This document shows positions 6,666-15,636 of a DNA stretch of 40,035 nucleotides, piece by piece. How positions within the stretch are numbered: position 1 is the first letter of the stretch; every line of letters begins with the position of its first letter. Source of the stretch: Clostridia bacterium. Lineage in GTDB: Bacteria > Bacillota > Clostridia > Oscillospirales > Acutalibacteraceae. The position numbers were made by a program, and so were the translations under genes. A model generated the notes under the pieces. That model was not told where the DNA came from, made no database searches, and saw only the letters and a program-made list of their open reading frames with translations. The DNA is taken from contig CAAGBN010000081.1 of NCBI GenBank assembly GCA_900768075.1, forward strand, positions 1-40,035, given 5' to 3'.

Positions 6666-8267
6666 TTAATAGTGCACTGCACCACAGGAGCACTCACCAT
6701 TAATTTTGAAAATCCTGTAGAAAAAGTTAATAAAATTCCAAATAATACCAGCTATGCCCCCCTTATGGCAAATACAAGAACACTCATCAATAACAGATTT
6801 TTCAAACTCATAACCACAACCGTAGTCGCATTTGTAGTCTCCGTTATCGTCTTTATGGGTAAGTTTATCCTCCGTCTTTGATTCTGTTAACAGACAAGAA
6901 TTGCAAATTCGAATACTTGCACCCATATTTGCACATGTTGGTACTGTTAGGATTTGCCAACCATTTTTAAAATTATGTGGTAATTTATCAATTTTAACAA
7001 CTGACGTTTCATCTTTCGTTTCACAGTACTCACAAAAATACGCCATTTCACCTTCCTCAGTGCATGTAGGATATTTAGCCACTAAATAAAATATAAAATT
7101 GCAATCGCTCTTCGGCAGTATAACTTCATTTTCATTAAGACACTTTGTGCATTTATAAATGACTGAACCTTCACTAAAACAAGTTGGGTTATCTCTATAG
7201 ATTTCAGAATAAATGTGTTCGTTACAAAAACTACTTATATCTTTAAAAACAAGAGCAGGGCGAACACCATTATCCGACTCGTTAACGCTGCAACTTCCTC
7301 TTTGATCACCTCCTGCTAATACATTGCAACAACTATGCGAAAAACTTCCAGGAGAACGAAGCAGCCAATAAGAATTACCAACATAGGCACCTCTTTTAGA
7401 TACATACAACCCTTGAATTTTTGCATAGTCGCTTCCAACAGTTGCTCGATCTACAACCCCTTCTCCTGAATCGTAAACAAAACCAAAGTTACTACTATTT
7501 GACTCTTTATATGACAAAAGAAAAATCTTATCTTGTGTTGCATTACTATCAAATTTTTCATAACCAGAAACGCCTATCGATGTATAATATCCATCATTGT
7601 TAAGTATAGTTGTTGTAATTTCATCTTTTTCACGTTCTGTAAAAGCTTGTTTATAGAAATTATCATTAATCCATAATCTTATAGAGCTAGTTTCATAATC
7701 ATTTGCATAATTTTTATATGACAAGTCATTAAATTCAGAATAACGTTCATCTGTATAATTCTCATCATGATATACAATATTACTATATGGTTGTGAATCA
7801 ATTATTATTTCGCATATAACCAATCCTATCTTCGGATCAAAAACTCTCCACTTTATCGCTTCAAACTTAAACCAATAAACAATATCTGTAAAATACCCAT
7901 TATCATCTTGATAGGTATTAGACAAAGAAGCAGCTCTAAGCGTGGAATACGGTCTGTACTGTGTAAATTTAACACCGCGATATTTCTCACCATTAAATTC
8001 AATATCAATATATCTCATCCAATCGCCCTGAACCATAGAACCAATTGTGCCATCACCGCTATAATACCCATAACTAGTCCATTTTTCCCATTCTGGTGCG
8101 AGAGCGTTGAGTTCAGCAATTAATGTTTCGTCTTTGACTTCACTTTGAGGATATGAGCCAAACTGAATAATGTCGCCAACTTTATATGTGTTGCCCTCAG
8201 CAAAAGCCATAGGCATAGCTGTCACAAGCATAATTGCAACTAAAATTAATGATAAAAATTTTTTCAT
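6666..8267 (-). CDS. Secreted DUF6273 protein with Cys-rich repeats and Cys/His tail
   Basis: A 533-residue exported protein of unknown function. Residues 1-24 are a Sec signal peptide ending AMPMAFA. A DUF6273-type domain follows (about 30-345: GDIIQFGSYPQSEV, RLWINDNF, SYWLLRSPG, NGVRPALVF). Residues 350-490 hold repeats of the pattern PTC-x3-G-x4-Y-x-C-x2-C (for example PTCTEEGEMAYFCEYC). The last 40 residues are ECSCICHKGG, an aromatic amphipathic stretch (IIWNFINFFYRIF) and GECSCGAVHY. This tail could bind metal or associate with the envelope. It has its own promoter and terminator, so it is monocistronic. Confidence 0.8.
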   Translation of the reverse strand: MKKFLSLILVAIMLVTAMPMAFAEGNTYKVGDIIQFGSYPQSEVKDETLIAELNALAPEWEKWTSYGYYSGDGTIGSMVQGDWMRYIDIEFNGEKYRGVKFTQYRPYSTLRAASLSNTYQDDNGYFTDIVYWFKFEAIKWRVFDPKIGLVICEIIIDSQPYSNIVYHDENYTDERYSEFNDLSYKNYANDYETSSIRLWINDNFYKQAFTEREKDEITTTILNNDGYYTSIGVSGYEKFDSNATQDKIFLLSYKESNSSNFGFVYDSGEGVVDRATVGSDYAKIQGLYVSKRGAYVGNSYWLLRSPGSFSHSCCNVLAGGDQRGSCSVNESDNGVRPALVFKDISSFCNEHIYSEIYRDNPTCFSEGSVIYKCTKCLNENEVILPKSDCNFIFYLVAKYPTCTEEGEMAYFCEYCETKDETSVVKIDKLPHNFKNGWQILTVPTCANMGASIRICNSCLLTESKTEDKLTHKDDNGDYKCDYGCGYEFEKSVIDECSCICHKGGIAGIIWNFINFFYRIFKINGECSCGAVHY

Positions 8268-8300
8268 AGTATTTTGCCTCCAATATTCTCCTCTACTTCA

Positions 8301-8329
8301 ATTCTATCCCCAAAAATCACACTTGTCAA
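8301..8329 (-). promoter_or_regulatory. Promoter of DUF6273 protein gene
   Basis: Minus-strand TTGACA (8329-8324), a 17-bp spacer and TAGAAT (8306-8301). A GGAGG ribosome site follows before ATG 8267. Confidence 0.8.
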
Positions 8330-8383
8330 CAAAAACAAAAATTTATTTTGTCTTTTCTTTTTCTGCAGCTCACAAAAGCTGCA

Positions 8384-8443
8384 CAGTGTCAGTTACAGTA
8401 TCAGTAACAGTAACAGTGTCAGTAACAGTAACAGTATCAGTAT
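8384..8443. repeat. Ten-unit hexanucleotide tandem repeat (CAGTRW)
   Basis: Ten consecutive hexamers: CAGTGT, CAGTTA, CAGTAT, CAGTAA, CAGTAA, CAGTGT, CAGTAA, CAGTAA, CAGTAT, CAGTAT. A GCAGCT/AGCTGC hairpin (8365-8382) precedes it, and the palindromes TTCTATAGAA (8463-8472) and TATAGTGCACTATA (8476-8489) follow. It lies in the 373-bp gap between divergent genes. The rest of the gap (8490-8600) shows no gene. Confidence 0.85.
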
Positions 8444-8640
8444 CACCTAAAAGAAAACCTTGTTCTATAGAATACTATAGTGCACTATAACTGTATCATT
8501 ACCTGCACCCTCTCGGTGGGAATAGCCTCACTCTCAGCGGTGACTGTGACGCGTTACAATATGATAATTTAAAAATAGACTTTAACTTTTGTTTTTTGTG
8601 TGATATAATAATATGAATAATCAAAAAAGGGAGTTTTATT

Positions 8641-9618
8641 TTGAAAAGCTTTACTATCGAAAAAAATGACGCTAATCAGCGACTTGATAAATATCTCACT
8701 AAGTCCTTCCCTAATCTGCCTAAAGCTCTGATGTATAAGTATATCCGTATCAAGCGCATCAAGGTTAACGGCAAGCGTGCTGAAATTTCAACCCGTCTTA
8801 ATCTTGGCGATGTTGTGGATATGTACATAAACGATGAGTTTTTCGCTCAGAAAGAAACAGTCTATGACTTTATGTCAGCCTCAAAAAAGCTCGATATTGT
8901 CTACGAGGATGAAAATGTTATCCTCCTCAACAAAAAGACAGGTCTTCTCTCCCACCCAGACGACAGCGAATATATCGACACCCTCATCACCCGTACCAAG
9001 CGTTATCTTTATGAAAAAGGTGAGTGGCACCCCGACAGTGAGAATTCATTTACCCCTGCCCTGGTTAACCGTATCGACAGAAACACAAGCGGTATCGTAA
9101 TCTGCGCTAAAACTGCCGAGGCCTTAAGGGTACTTAATCAGAAGATGAAGGACAGAGAGCTTCATAAGATTTACCTTTGCTTAGTACACGGCAAGCCGAA
9201 AAAGGACAGCGACATCCTTGAGGGATATCTCGTCAAAGATGAAAAGAAGAATAAGGTTTTCGTATCAAAGAAGCAGACTCCCGACAGCAAGTACATTAAA
9301 ACCAAATACACAGTTTTAGGATATAAGGACGATCTCAGCCTTGTTGAGGTTGATCTTCTCACAGGCAGAACTCATCAGATACGTGCTCACCTTGCTTCTA
9401 TCGGTCACCCTCTTTTAGGTGACGGCAAATATGGCACAAATGCCCTCAACAAGAAAACAGGTCTGAAAAAGCAGTGCCTTTGCTCGTATAAGCTTGTCTT
9501 TGATTTCACAACAGATGCAGGCGAGCTTGAATACCTTAACGGCAAAGAGTTCACTATAGATGATATATGGTTCAAGGATGAATTCTATGCAGGAACACTT
9601 AATAAGGAGAAAAACTAA
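8641..9618 (+). CDS. RluA-family 23S rRNA/tRNA pseudouridine synthase
   Basis: Isomerises uridine to pseudouridine in RNA, probably 23S rRNA (RluC/D-like). The 325 residues have an N-terminal S4 RNA-binding domain (about 1-65: RLDKYLTKSFPNLPKALMYK). The catalytic domain carries VNRIDRNTSGIVICAK, whose Asp is the catalytic residue, and LLTGRTHQIRAHL. The start is TTG at 8641 after GGGAG; no ATG in frame lies near. Its stop overlaps the ligA start (TAATG), so the two are co-translated. A weak TATAAT lies near 8614. The exact target uridine cannot be told from sequence. Confidence 0.9.
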   Translation: MKSFTIEKNDANQRLDKYLTKSFPNLPKALMYKYIRIKRIKVNGKRAEISTRLNLGDVVDMYINDEFFAQKETVYDFMSASKKLDIVYEDENVILLNKKTGLLSHPDDSEYIDTLITRTKRYLYEKGEWHPDSENSFTPALVNRIDRNTSGIVICAKTAEALRVLNQKMKDRELHKIYLCLVHGKPKKDSDILEGYLVKDEKKNKVFVSKKQTPDSKYIKTKYTVLGYKDDLSLVEVDLLTGRTHQIRAHLASIGHPLLGDGKYGTNALNKKTGLKKQCLCSYKLVFDFTTDAGELEYLNGKEFTIDDIWFKDEFYAGTLNKEKN

Positions 9619-11600
9619 TGAGTGAGCTTATTGAAATGAGAAAGCGAGCCGAGGAGCTTCGTGATATCATCAACTACCACAACAAAAAGTATTATGAAAA
9701 CGACGAGCCTGAAATCGAGGACTTCGAATATGACAGACTTCTCCACGAGCTTATCGCTATAGAAGAGAAGTACCCCGAAACTGTTACAGCTGACTCCCCT
9801 ACTCACAGAGTCGGTGGTAAGGCTGACACACAGTTCACACCTGTCGAGCATATTGTGCCTATGGAAAGCTTGCAGGACGGCTTCGGTGAAGAGGATGTGC
9901 TTGCCTTCGACCAGAGGGTAAGAGCAGTTATCCCCAACCCCACATATATCGTAGAGCCTAAAATCGACGGTCTTTCAGTGTCACTTGAATATGAAAACGG
10001 ACTTCTTGTCCGTGGCTCTACCCGTGGCGACGGTAAGGTCGGCGAGGATGTAACGGCAAATATCAAAACTATACGTAACATCCCTCTTAAAATAGAAACT
10101 GACCTGCCCGTACTTGAGGTGCGTGGTGAGGTGTATATGCCCCGTGAAGTCTTCGTTGAGCTGACAACTGAACAGGAATTAAACGGCGAAAAGACCTTTA
10201 AGAATCCCCGTAATGCTGCGGCAGGCTCACTTCGTCAGAAGAATCCGAAGATTACAAGCAAGCGTAAGCTTGATATTTTCACCTTTAATATTCAGCGTAT
10301 TGAGGGCAAGGAGCTGACTTCCCACAAGGAGTCCCTTGACTTTATAAAGGCTCTCGGCTTTAACACTGTGCCCTTCTACACAAGCTGTAGAAGTATTGAA
10401 GAGGCTTTAGCTGAGATTAACCGTATCGGTGAAATCAGAGGCACTCTCCCATTTGATATAGACGGTGCAGTTATAAAGGTTGACGACTTCGCTCAGCGTG
10501 AGGCTCTCGGCTCAACATCGAAATTCCCCAAGTGGGCACTCGCTTACAAGTATCCTCCCGAGGAAAAGGAGACAACTCTCCTTGACATAGAAATCAATGT
10601 CGGCAGAACAGGTGTGCTGACTCCTACAGGCATATTCGAGCCTACTCTTCTTGCAGGCACCACTGTCAGCAGGGCAACCCTTCACAATCAGGATTTCATT
10701 GACGAGAAAGGCATCTGTATCGGTGACAAGGTCATCATCCGTAAAGCAGGTGATATTATCCCCGAGGTGCTGTGTGTGGTATCTCACGGTGAAAATGCAG
10801 TACCCTACCGCATTCCCGATGTGTGTCCCTCCTGTGGTGGCAAGGTCACCCGTGAAGAGGGTGAAGCAGCACTTCGTTGCTGTAATCCTGACTGTCCCAA
10901 TCAGCTTCTTCGTAATCTTATCCATTTCTGCTCAAGAGATGCTATGGACATCGAGGGCATGGGTACGGCTGTACTTGAGACCTTCGTAAATGAGGGTATG
11001 ATTAAGACGGCGGCTGATATCTATAGCCTTGACAGAGAGAAAATCGCGTCCATAGAAAGAATGGGCGAAAAGACTGCTGACAACCTTATTGCAGCAGCTG
11101 AAAAGTCAAAGGGCAACGACCTTGCGAGACTCATTTATGCACTTGGTATCCGTCATATAGGTCAGAAAGCAGGTGCGCTTCTCAGCGATAAATTCGGCAC
11201 TATGGATGCCCTCATGAATGCCACAGCTGAGGAAATTGCCGAAATAGAGGGCTTCGGTCTTATAATGGCTAAGAGTGTTGAAGAGTTTTTCTCACACGAG
11301 GAAAGCAGACAGCTTATTGCTGACCTTAAGGCTGTGGGCGTAAATATGGAAAGTCAGAAGCAGATTGTTGATATGCGCTTTGAGGGTAAAACCTTTGTTC
11401 TTACCGGTACTCTTTCAATGTATAAGAGAAGCGAAGCTGAAAAGATTATTGAATCATTCGGTGGCAAGGCTTCAGGAAGTGTATCTAAAAAGACAAGCTA
11501 TGTTCTCGCAGGCGAAGATGCAGGCAGTAAGCTTAAAAAGGCAAACGAACTCGGTGTTACGGTTATCAGCGAGGAAGAGTTTGCAGAGATGATAAAATAA
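9618..11600 (+). CDS. ligA: NAD-dependent DNA ligase LigA
   Basis: Seals nicks in DNA using NAD+ in replication and repair. The 660 residues match the family length. Adenylation-site lysine K115 lies in EPKIDGLS. The Cys4 zinc finger (CPSCGG ... CCNPDCPN) is at about 402-425, helix-hairpin-helix repeats at about 440-580, and a C-terminal BRCT domain starts near 586 (FEGKTFVLTGTLS). The start ATG overlaps the stop of the pseudouridine synthase gene and uses AAGGAGA within it. A clear terminator follows. All expected domains are present. Confidence 0.97.
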   Translation: MSELIEMRKRAEELRDIINYHNKKYYENDEPEIEDFEYDRLLHELIAIEEKYPETVTADSPTHRVGGKADTQFTPVEHIVPMESLQDGFGEEDVLAFDQRVRAVIPNPTYIVEPKIDGLSVSLEYENGLLVRGSTRGDGKVGEDVTANIKTIRNIPLKIETDLPVLEVRGEVYMPREVFVELTTEQELNGEKTFKNPRNAAAGSLRQKNPKITSKRKLDIFTFNIQRIEGKELTSHKESLDFIKALGFNTVPFYTSCRSIEEALAEINRIGEIRGTLPFDIDGAVIKVDDFAQREALGSTSKFPKWALAYKYPPEEKETTLLDIEINVGRTGVLTPTGIFEPTLLAGTTVSRATLHNQDFIDEKGICIGDKVIIRKAGDIIPEVLCVVSHGENAVPYRIPDVCPSCGGKVTREEGEAALRCCNPDCPNQLLRNLIHFCSRDAMDIEGMGTAVLETFVNEGMIKTAADIYSLDREKIASIERMGEKTADNLIAAAEKSKGNDLARLIYALGIRHIGQKAGALLSDKFGTMDALMNATAEEIAEIEGFGLIMAKSVEEFFSHEESRQLIADLKAVGVNMESQKQIVDMRFEGKTFVLTGTLSMYKRSEAEKIIESFGGKASGSVSKKTSYVLAGEDAGSKLKKANELGVTVISEEEFAEMIK

Positions 11601-11604
11601 ACTT

Positions 11605-11635
11605 AAAGGACACGGCTCACCGTGTCCTTTTGTTT
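11605..11635 (+). terminator. Terminator of ligA
   Basis: AAAGGACACGG (11605-11615) pairs perfectly with CCGTGTCCTTT (11620-11630) around CTCA, followed by TGTTTTG. Confidence 0.9.
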
Positions 11636-11656
11636 TGGTGAGATGTGGAAATTGGC

Positions 11657-11737
11657 GGCGGCTCCATTAAAATCGTCGCAGACGATTTTACGGCTGCGCA
11701 GCAGCCGAGCCGAACGCAGTTCGGCTATGGAGCCGCC
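11657..11737. repeat. Cloverleaf repeat, copy A
   Basis: The outer stem GGCGGCTCCAT (11657-11667) pairs with ATGGAGCCGCC (11727-11737). Inside are three abutting perfect hairpins with no unpaired bases between them: TAAAATCGTC/GACGATTTTA (11668-11690), CGGCTGC/GCAGCCG (11691-11707) and AGCCGAAC/GTTCGGCT (11708-11726). All three loops are GCA. It sits between the convergent terminators of ligA and the hydrolase gene. Confidence 0.9.
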
Positions 11738-11755
11738 TCACCGCAGACCAGAAAA

Positions 11756-11782
11756 AAGGCACTACCTTAAAGATAGTGCCTT
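11756..11782 (-). terminator. Terminator of LCAT-like hydrolase gene
   Basis: AAGGCACTA (11756-11764) pairs with TAGTGCCTT (11774-11782). On the minus strand T follows from 11757 down to 11752. Confidence 0.85.
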
Positions 11783-11796
11783 AATATAAGTAATTT

Positions 11797-13470
11797 TTAA
11801 CCGAAAAGCTTACCGAAAGCCTCAAATGAAATTTCACCTGAAATAAGCTTAGTAAGAAGCTTGAAGATCATTGTAAGGAAACGAAAACCTGCTGCAAGCT
11901 TAGTCATAACATCAGGATCTTTTTCTGCGCGTGTCATAAACTCAAGCTCAACATCGCAGTTTTCTTCTGTCATTTCTGTCCATGTACCACTCGGAATGTC
12001 ATACATATTGAAACGAGCAAAATCAGTATCTTCAACCGTTACATTTGTACCCTTGCAAAAAACTTCAGCAATAGCAAATACCATAGCGGCGTGATTGTGA
12101 TGTGCATTTTTGAATACCCATGTTGTATCCTTGATTACAGATGTTGAAGTATCAACAACCTTATCAGCTGAGATATATTTACCCTTGCCTTCAGCAACTC
12201 TTGCAGCAATATAATCATCACTTAATGTTTCGCCAACCTTAGCTACGGTTGAACCGAAGGTTGCATGTTCAAGTGAAGCAAGTGCATCGCTATGTAAATC
12301 GTTATCTTCAACGAGTGATACATTAAGGAAGCCGTATTTTGCAACTGAACCGATATGTACACCGTAGTTTTCGCTCATTTCTTTATAGAAATTGTTACCT
12401 TTTGATGATACCTTATCGTGGTAATTATTGATTTTATCAATAAGACCTGCATAGTGCACACGAGCCTCAGAGCCTTCTTCGCCAAACATAAGAAGCATAG
12501 CCTCATCAAAGTCTTCGTCTCTTACACTAGCCCAGTAGTTTGGAGTTGAAGCATAGCCTGTTGCATGCATAAGTGCAGGAAAGATCATAATGAGAAGCTC
12601 ATTATAAAGATTTTCAATACCGTTACCGATAGAGTCTGTAATATTAACCTGTGTGAAAAGATCAAGTGTTGTTGTTACGATTTCATCGAGAAGCGCAGGA
12701 AGTGCAAAGCCTATACCCTCGCCGATTTCAGCACAGTATTCAAGCTGACCGAGATATCTCTGTGTGTTTTTACCGTCGACATTGACCTTACCGGCAAAAA
12801 GCTTTGAAAGAAGTGTAGAACCACCGCCAAGAGTATCACCGTAAAGAGCGTTCTTTATTTTACCGTCTTTTCCATACATCTCAATATATGCATTAAGAAG
12901 TGTACCTCCCATACATCTTGACACGAATGAAACCTGAGTTTTACCTGTCTTATCAAGCACGATATCAACAAACTCATTGAGAAGCTTTGCATTATCATAC
13001 GGGTCACGTCGCCAGTCATAATGGAAATAGAAGTTGCCGACATCATAAGCATATCTTACATCAGGGTTTGCATTATTACGTTGTGCCTCAACAGAAATTG
13101 TGGTACCGAGTCTGGGGTTACCGTCACCGTCCATGATACACTGATCAAAAAACGGTGAAATTGCTGTATAAATAGCTTTTCTGCATTCATCCCATTCATC
13201 TCTCGGAAGACCTTTTGTAATAAAAGGAATAAGAATGTTGGTAAGTTCTCTCATAAAACCTTCTTTTTCAAAGACAACATTTCCGAGCACCTGGTCAATT
13301 TCGTCTAAAACAAGTTCACCGGCACCGTTTTCATAATGAATGTCTTCACCGTTACCTCTGAGGAAGATAACAGGTGTGATTTCCTCTGTTGTTTCTGCAG
13401 CATATACAGCAGGCACAGCAACAGTGAAAAGCATAATAATTGTAAGAATCAAACTAATAATTTTTTTCAT
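11797..13470 (-). CDS. Secreted LCAT-like alpha/beta hydrolase with Cys at nucleophile elbow
   Basis: A 557-residue exported protein with a signal peptide (1-25, ending AVYAA). A YDWRRDP motif (about 151-157) fits the lecithin:cholesterol acyltransferase-like lipase group. The nucleophile elbow reads SFVSRCMGGT with C186 (codon TGT) where a serine is expected. A likely catalytic His lies in NAHHNHA. It is a paralogue of the hydrolase at 32833-34335: both have YDWR, a KYISPDK/KYISADK-type segment and WVFKNAHHN/WFVKNATHT. It has its own promoter and terminator. It could be a cysteine-nucleophile acyltransferase or hydrolase, or an inactive binding protein. The substrate is unknown. Confidence 0.78.
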   Translation of the reverse strand: MKKIISLILTIIMLFTVAVPAVYAAETTEEITPVIFLRGNGEDIHYENGAGELVLDEIDQVLGNVVFEKEGFMRELTNILIPFITKGLPRDEWDECRKAIYTAISPFFDQCIMDGDGNPRLGTTISVEAQRNNANPDVRYAYDVGNFYFHYDWRRDPYDNAKLLNEFVDIVLDKTGKTQVSFVSRCMGGTLLNAYIEMYGKDGKIKNALYGDTLGGGSTLLSKLFAGKVNVDGKNTQRYLGQLEYCAEIGEGIGFALPALLDEIVTTTLDLFTQVNITDSIGNGIENLYNELLIMIFPALMHATGYASTPNYWASVRDEDFDEAMLLMFGEEGSEARVHYAGLIDKINNYHDKVSSKGNNFYKEMSENYGVHIGSVAKYGFLNVSLVEDNDLHSDALASLEHATFGSTVAKVGETLSDDYIAARVAEGKGKYISADKVVDTSTSVIKDTTWVFKNAHHNHAAMVFAIAEVFCKGTNVTVEDTDFARFNMYDIPSGTWTEMTEENCDVELEFMTRAEKDPDVMTKLAAGFRFLTMIFKLLTKLISGEISFEAFGKLFG

Positions 13471-13505
13471 AATTATCTGACAACCTTTCTACACAATATG
13501 TAGTG

Positions 13506-13534
13506 ATTTTATCATAAAAAAATCAATATGTCAA
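13506..13534 (-). promoter_or_regulatory. Promoter of LCAT-like hydrolase gene
   Basis: Minus-strand TTGACA (13534-13529), a 17-bp spacer and TAAAAT (13511-13506). Confidence 0.8.
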
Positions 13535-13634
13535 CTTTTTGTAAACAATCAGATTCAATGCAACAAAGTCAACGAGTATGATGCAACTGCCTTAATAGTG
13601 CCACAAAGTGCATACGTTTATTTCCTGATTGCTA

Positions 13635-13664
13635 TTGACAAAACAGTGTAGTTATTGGTAAAAT
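13635..13664 (+). promoter_or_regulatory. Promoter of metG-tatD
   Basis: TTGACA (13635-13640), an 18-bp spacer and TAAAAT (13659-13664), 34 bp before the start codon. The short leader leaves no room for a T-box or other riboswitch. Confidence 0.75.
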
Positions 13665-13697
13665 AATAAGGTATATAATTTCGAAAGGAGTTTTGAT

Positions 13698-15635
13698 ATG
13701 AATAAAGGTAAATTTTATATTACAACAGCTATTGCATATACCTCAAGAAAGCCTCATATCGGTAACAGCTATGAGATAGTTCTCACTGACGCTATCGCAA
13801 GATATAAGAGACTTCAGGGTTATGATGTTTTCTTCCTTACAGGTACCGACGAGCACGGTCAGAAAATCGAGGAGTACGCTAAAAGTGCAGGCGTAACACC
13901 CAAGGAGTATGTTGACAAGGTTGCTGCTGAAATTCAGGGCATCTGCGACACACTCAACACAACCTACGATAAGTTCATCCGTACAACTGACGATTACCAC
14001 GAGAAGGTAGTACAGAAGATTTTCAAGAAGCTCTATGAGCAGGATGATATCTACAAGAGTGAATACGAGGGTCTTTACTGCACACCTTGCGAAAGCTTCT
14101 GGACTGAAGCTCAGCTCGTTGACGGCAAGTGCCCCGACTGTGGCAGAGAAGTAAAGAAAGCAAAGGAAGAAGCATATTTCCTTCGTCTGTCAAAGTATCA
14201 GAAACAGCTTGAAGAATACATTGAGAGCAACGACAACTTCATCTATCCTGAGAGCCGTAAAAAAGAAATGCTCAATAACTTCATCAAGCCCGGTCTTCAG
14301 GACCTCTGCGTTTCAAGAACATCATTCAAGTGGGGTATCCCCGTTGACTTCGATGACAAGCACGTAGTTTATGTTTGGATTGATGCACTTTCAAACTATA
14401 TCACAGCTCTCGGCTATGATCCCGACGGCAGTGGCGAGCTTTATAACAAGTACTGGCCTGCAGATGTACACATCATCGGTAAGGACATCGTACGTTTCCA
14501 CACAATTTATTGGCCCATTATGCTTATGGCACTCGGCGAGCCTCTTCCCAAGCAGGTTTACGGTCATCCCTGGCTTCTTTTCGGTGTTGATAAGATGTCA
14601 AAGTCAAAGGGTAATGTTATCTATGCTGATGAGCTTTCAAAGCTTATCGGTGTTGACGCTGTAAGATACTATCTTCTTTCAGAGATGCCCCACGCCAACG
14701 ACGGTTCAATCTCATATGAGACTATCATTGAAAGATACAACTCAGACCTTGCAAATACTCTCGGTAACCTCGTAAACCGTACTGTTGCTATGACCAACAA
14801 GTACTTCGACGGTGAGATTATGGCTCCCACAGCTCCCGATGCACTTGACGATGAGCTTAAGGCTTTTGCTCTTGAGACAGTTGCTAAGGTTGACAAAAAT
14901 ATCGACTCATACCATATGGCAGACGCTGTTGAGGCTGTTATCAACCTTGCTAAGCGTTGCAACAAATACATCGATGAGACAGCTCCCTGGGCACTCGCTA
15001 AGGACGAGGCTAACAAGGAAAGACTCGGCACAGTACTTTACAATCTTCTCGAGGGTATCAGATTCATCAGCGTACTTCTCGAAGCATTTATGCCCGAGAC
15101 TTCAAAGGCTATCCTTTCACAGATTAACTGCGACATCGCTGATTACGAGTCACTTTCAGCTTTCGGTGCACTTAAGGCTGGTGGCAAGGTAGGCACAGCT
15201 ACTCCCCTCTTCGCTCGTATTGATGCAGAAAAGATGCTCGCTGACATTGAAGCACAGCAGAAGGCTGCTCAGGCTAACGAAAAGACTATTGAGGAAATCG
15301 AAGGCGTTGCTAAAATCGGCATCGAAGACTTTATGAAGGTTGACCTGAGAGTTGCTACTATCACAGACTGCGAGCCTGTAAAGAGAGCAAAGAAGCTCCT
15401 TAAGCTCACTCTCAACGACGGCACAAACACACCCCGTACTGTAGCTTCAGGTATCGCTAAATGGTACAAGCCCGAAGACCTTATCGGCAAGAGCGTTATC
15501 GTTGTATCAAACCTTAAGCCTGCAACTCTTTGCGGTGTTGAAAGTCAGGGTATGATTCTTGCGGCTGATGTCAGTGAAGACGATGTTAAGGTTATCTTCG
15601 TTGACGGCGTGCCTGCAGGCTCAAAGGTAAGATAA
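13698..15635 (+). CDS. metG: Methionyl-tRNA synthetase
   Basis: Charges tRNA-Met with methionine. The 645 residues contain the class I HIGH-type motif (PHIGN, about 19-23) and KMSKS near 299-303 (DKMSKSKGN). A zinc knuckle has Cys pairs near 128/131 (CTPC) and 145/148 (CPDC). The anticodon-binding helical domain is at about 380-510, and a C-terminal EMAP/Trbp111-type tRNA-binding domain starts near 540 (DFMKVDLRVATI). ATG 13698 has AAAGGAG 8 nt upstream. tatD starts 1 bp after the stop, so they share an operon. A tRNA-Met(CAU) gene is encoded at 37266. Confidence 0.97.
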   Translation: MNKGKFYITTAIAYTSRKPHIGNSYEIVLTDAIARYKRLQGYDVFFLTGTDEHGQKIEEYAKSAGVTPKEYVDKVAAEIQGICDTLNTTYDKFIRTTDDYHEKVVQKIFKKLYEQDDIYKSEYEGLYCTPCESFWTEAQLVDGKCPDCGREVKKAKEEAYFLRLSKYQKQLEEYIESNDNFIYPESRKKEMLNNFIKPGLQDLCVSRTSFKWGIPVDFDDKHVVYVWIDALSNYITALGYDPDGSGELYNKYWPADVHIIGKDIVRFHTIYWPIMLMALGEPLPKQVYGHPWLLFGVDKMSKSKGNVIYADELSKLIGVDAVRYYLLSEMPHANDGSISYETIIERYNSDLANTLGNLVNRTVAMTNKYFDGEIMAPTAPDALDDELKAFALETVAKVDKNIDSYHMADAVEAVINLAKRCNKYIDETAPWALAKDEANKERLGTVLYNLLEGIRFISVLLEAFMPETSKAILSQINCDIADYESLSAFGALKAGGKVGTATPLFARIDAEKMLADIEAQQKAAQANEKTIEEIEGVAKIGIEDFMKVDLRVATITDCEPVKRAKKLLKLTLNDGTNTPRTVASGIAKWYKPEDLIGKSVIVVSNLKPATLCGVESQGMILAADVSEDDVKVIFVDGVPAGSKVR

Positions 15636-15636
15636 A

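Noticed and set aside
8170..8490. ORF including a Val-Ser-Val-Thr repeat
   Set aside because: The repeat is the translated CAGTRW hexamer array; the ORF is antisense to the signal peptide of the DUF6273 protein and crosses its promoter.
11708..11726. CGAAC...GTTCG in cloverleaf copy A (and C) as LexA boxes
   Set aside because: The half-sites are 3 bp apart rather than 4 and belong to an extended hairpin; they are not near promoters.
13535..13697. T-box or SAM riboswitch upstream of metG
   Set aside because: The promoter lies 34 bp before the start codon and no T-box motif or complex fold is visible.
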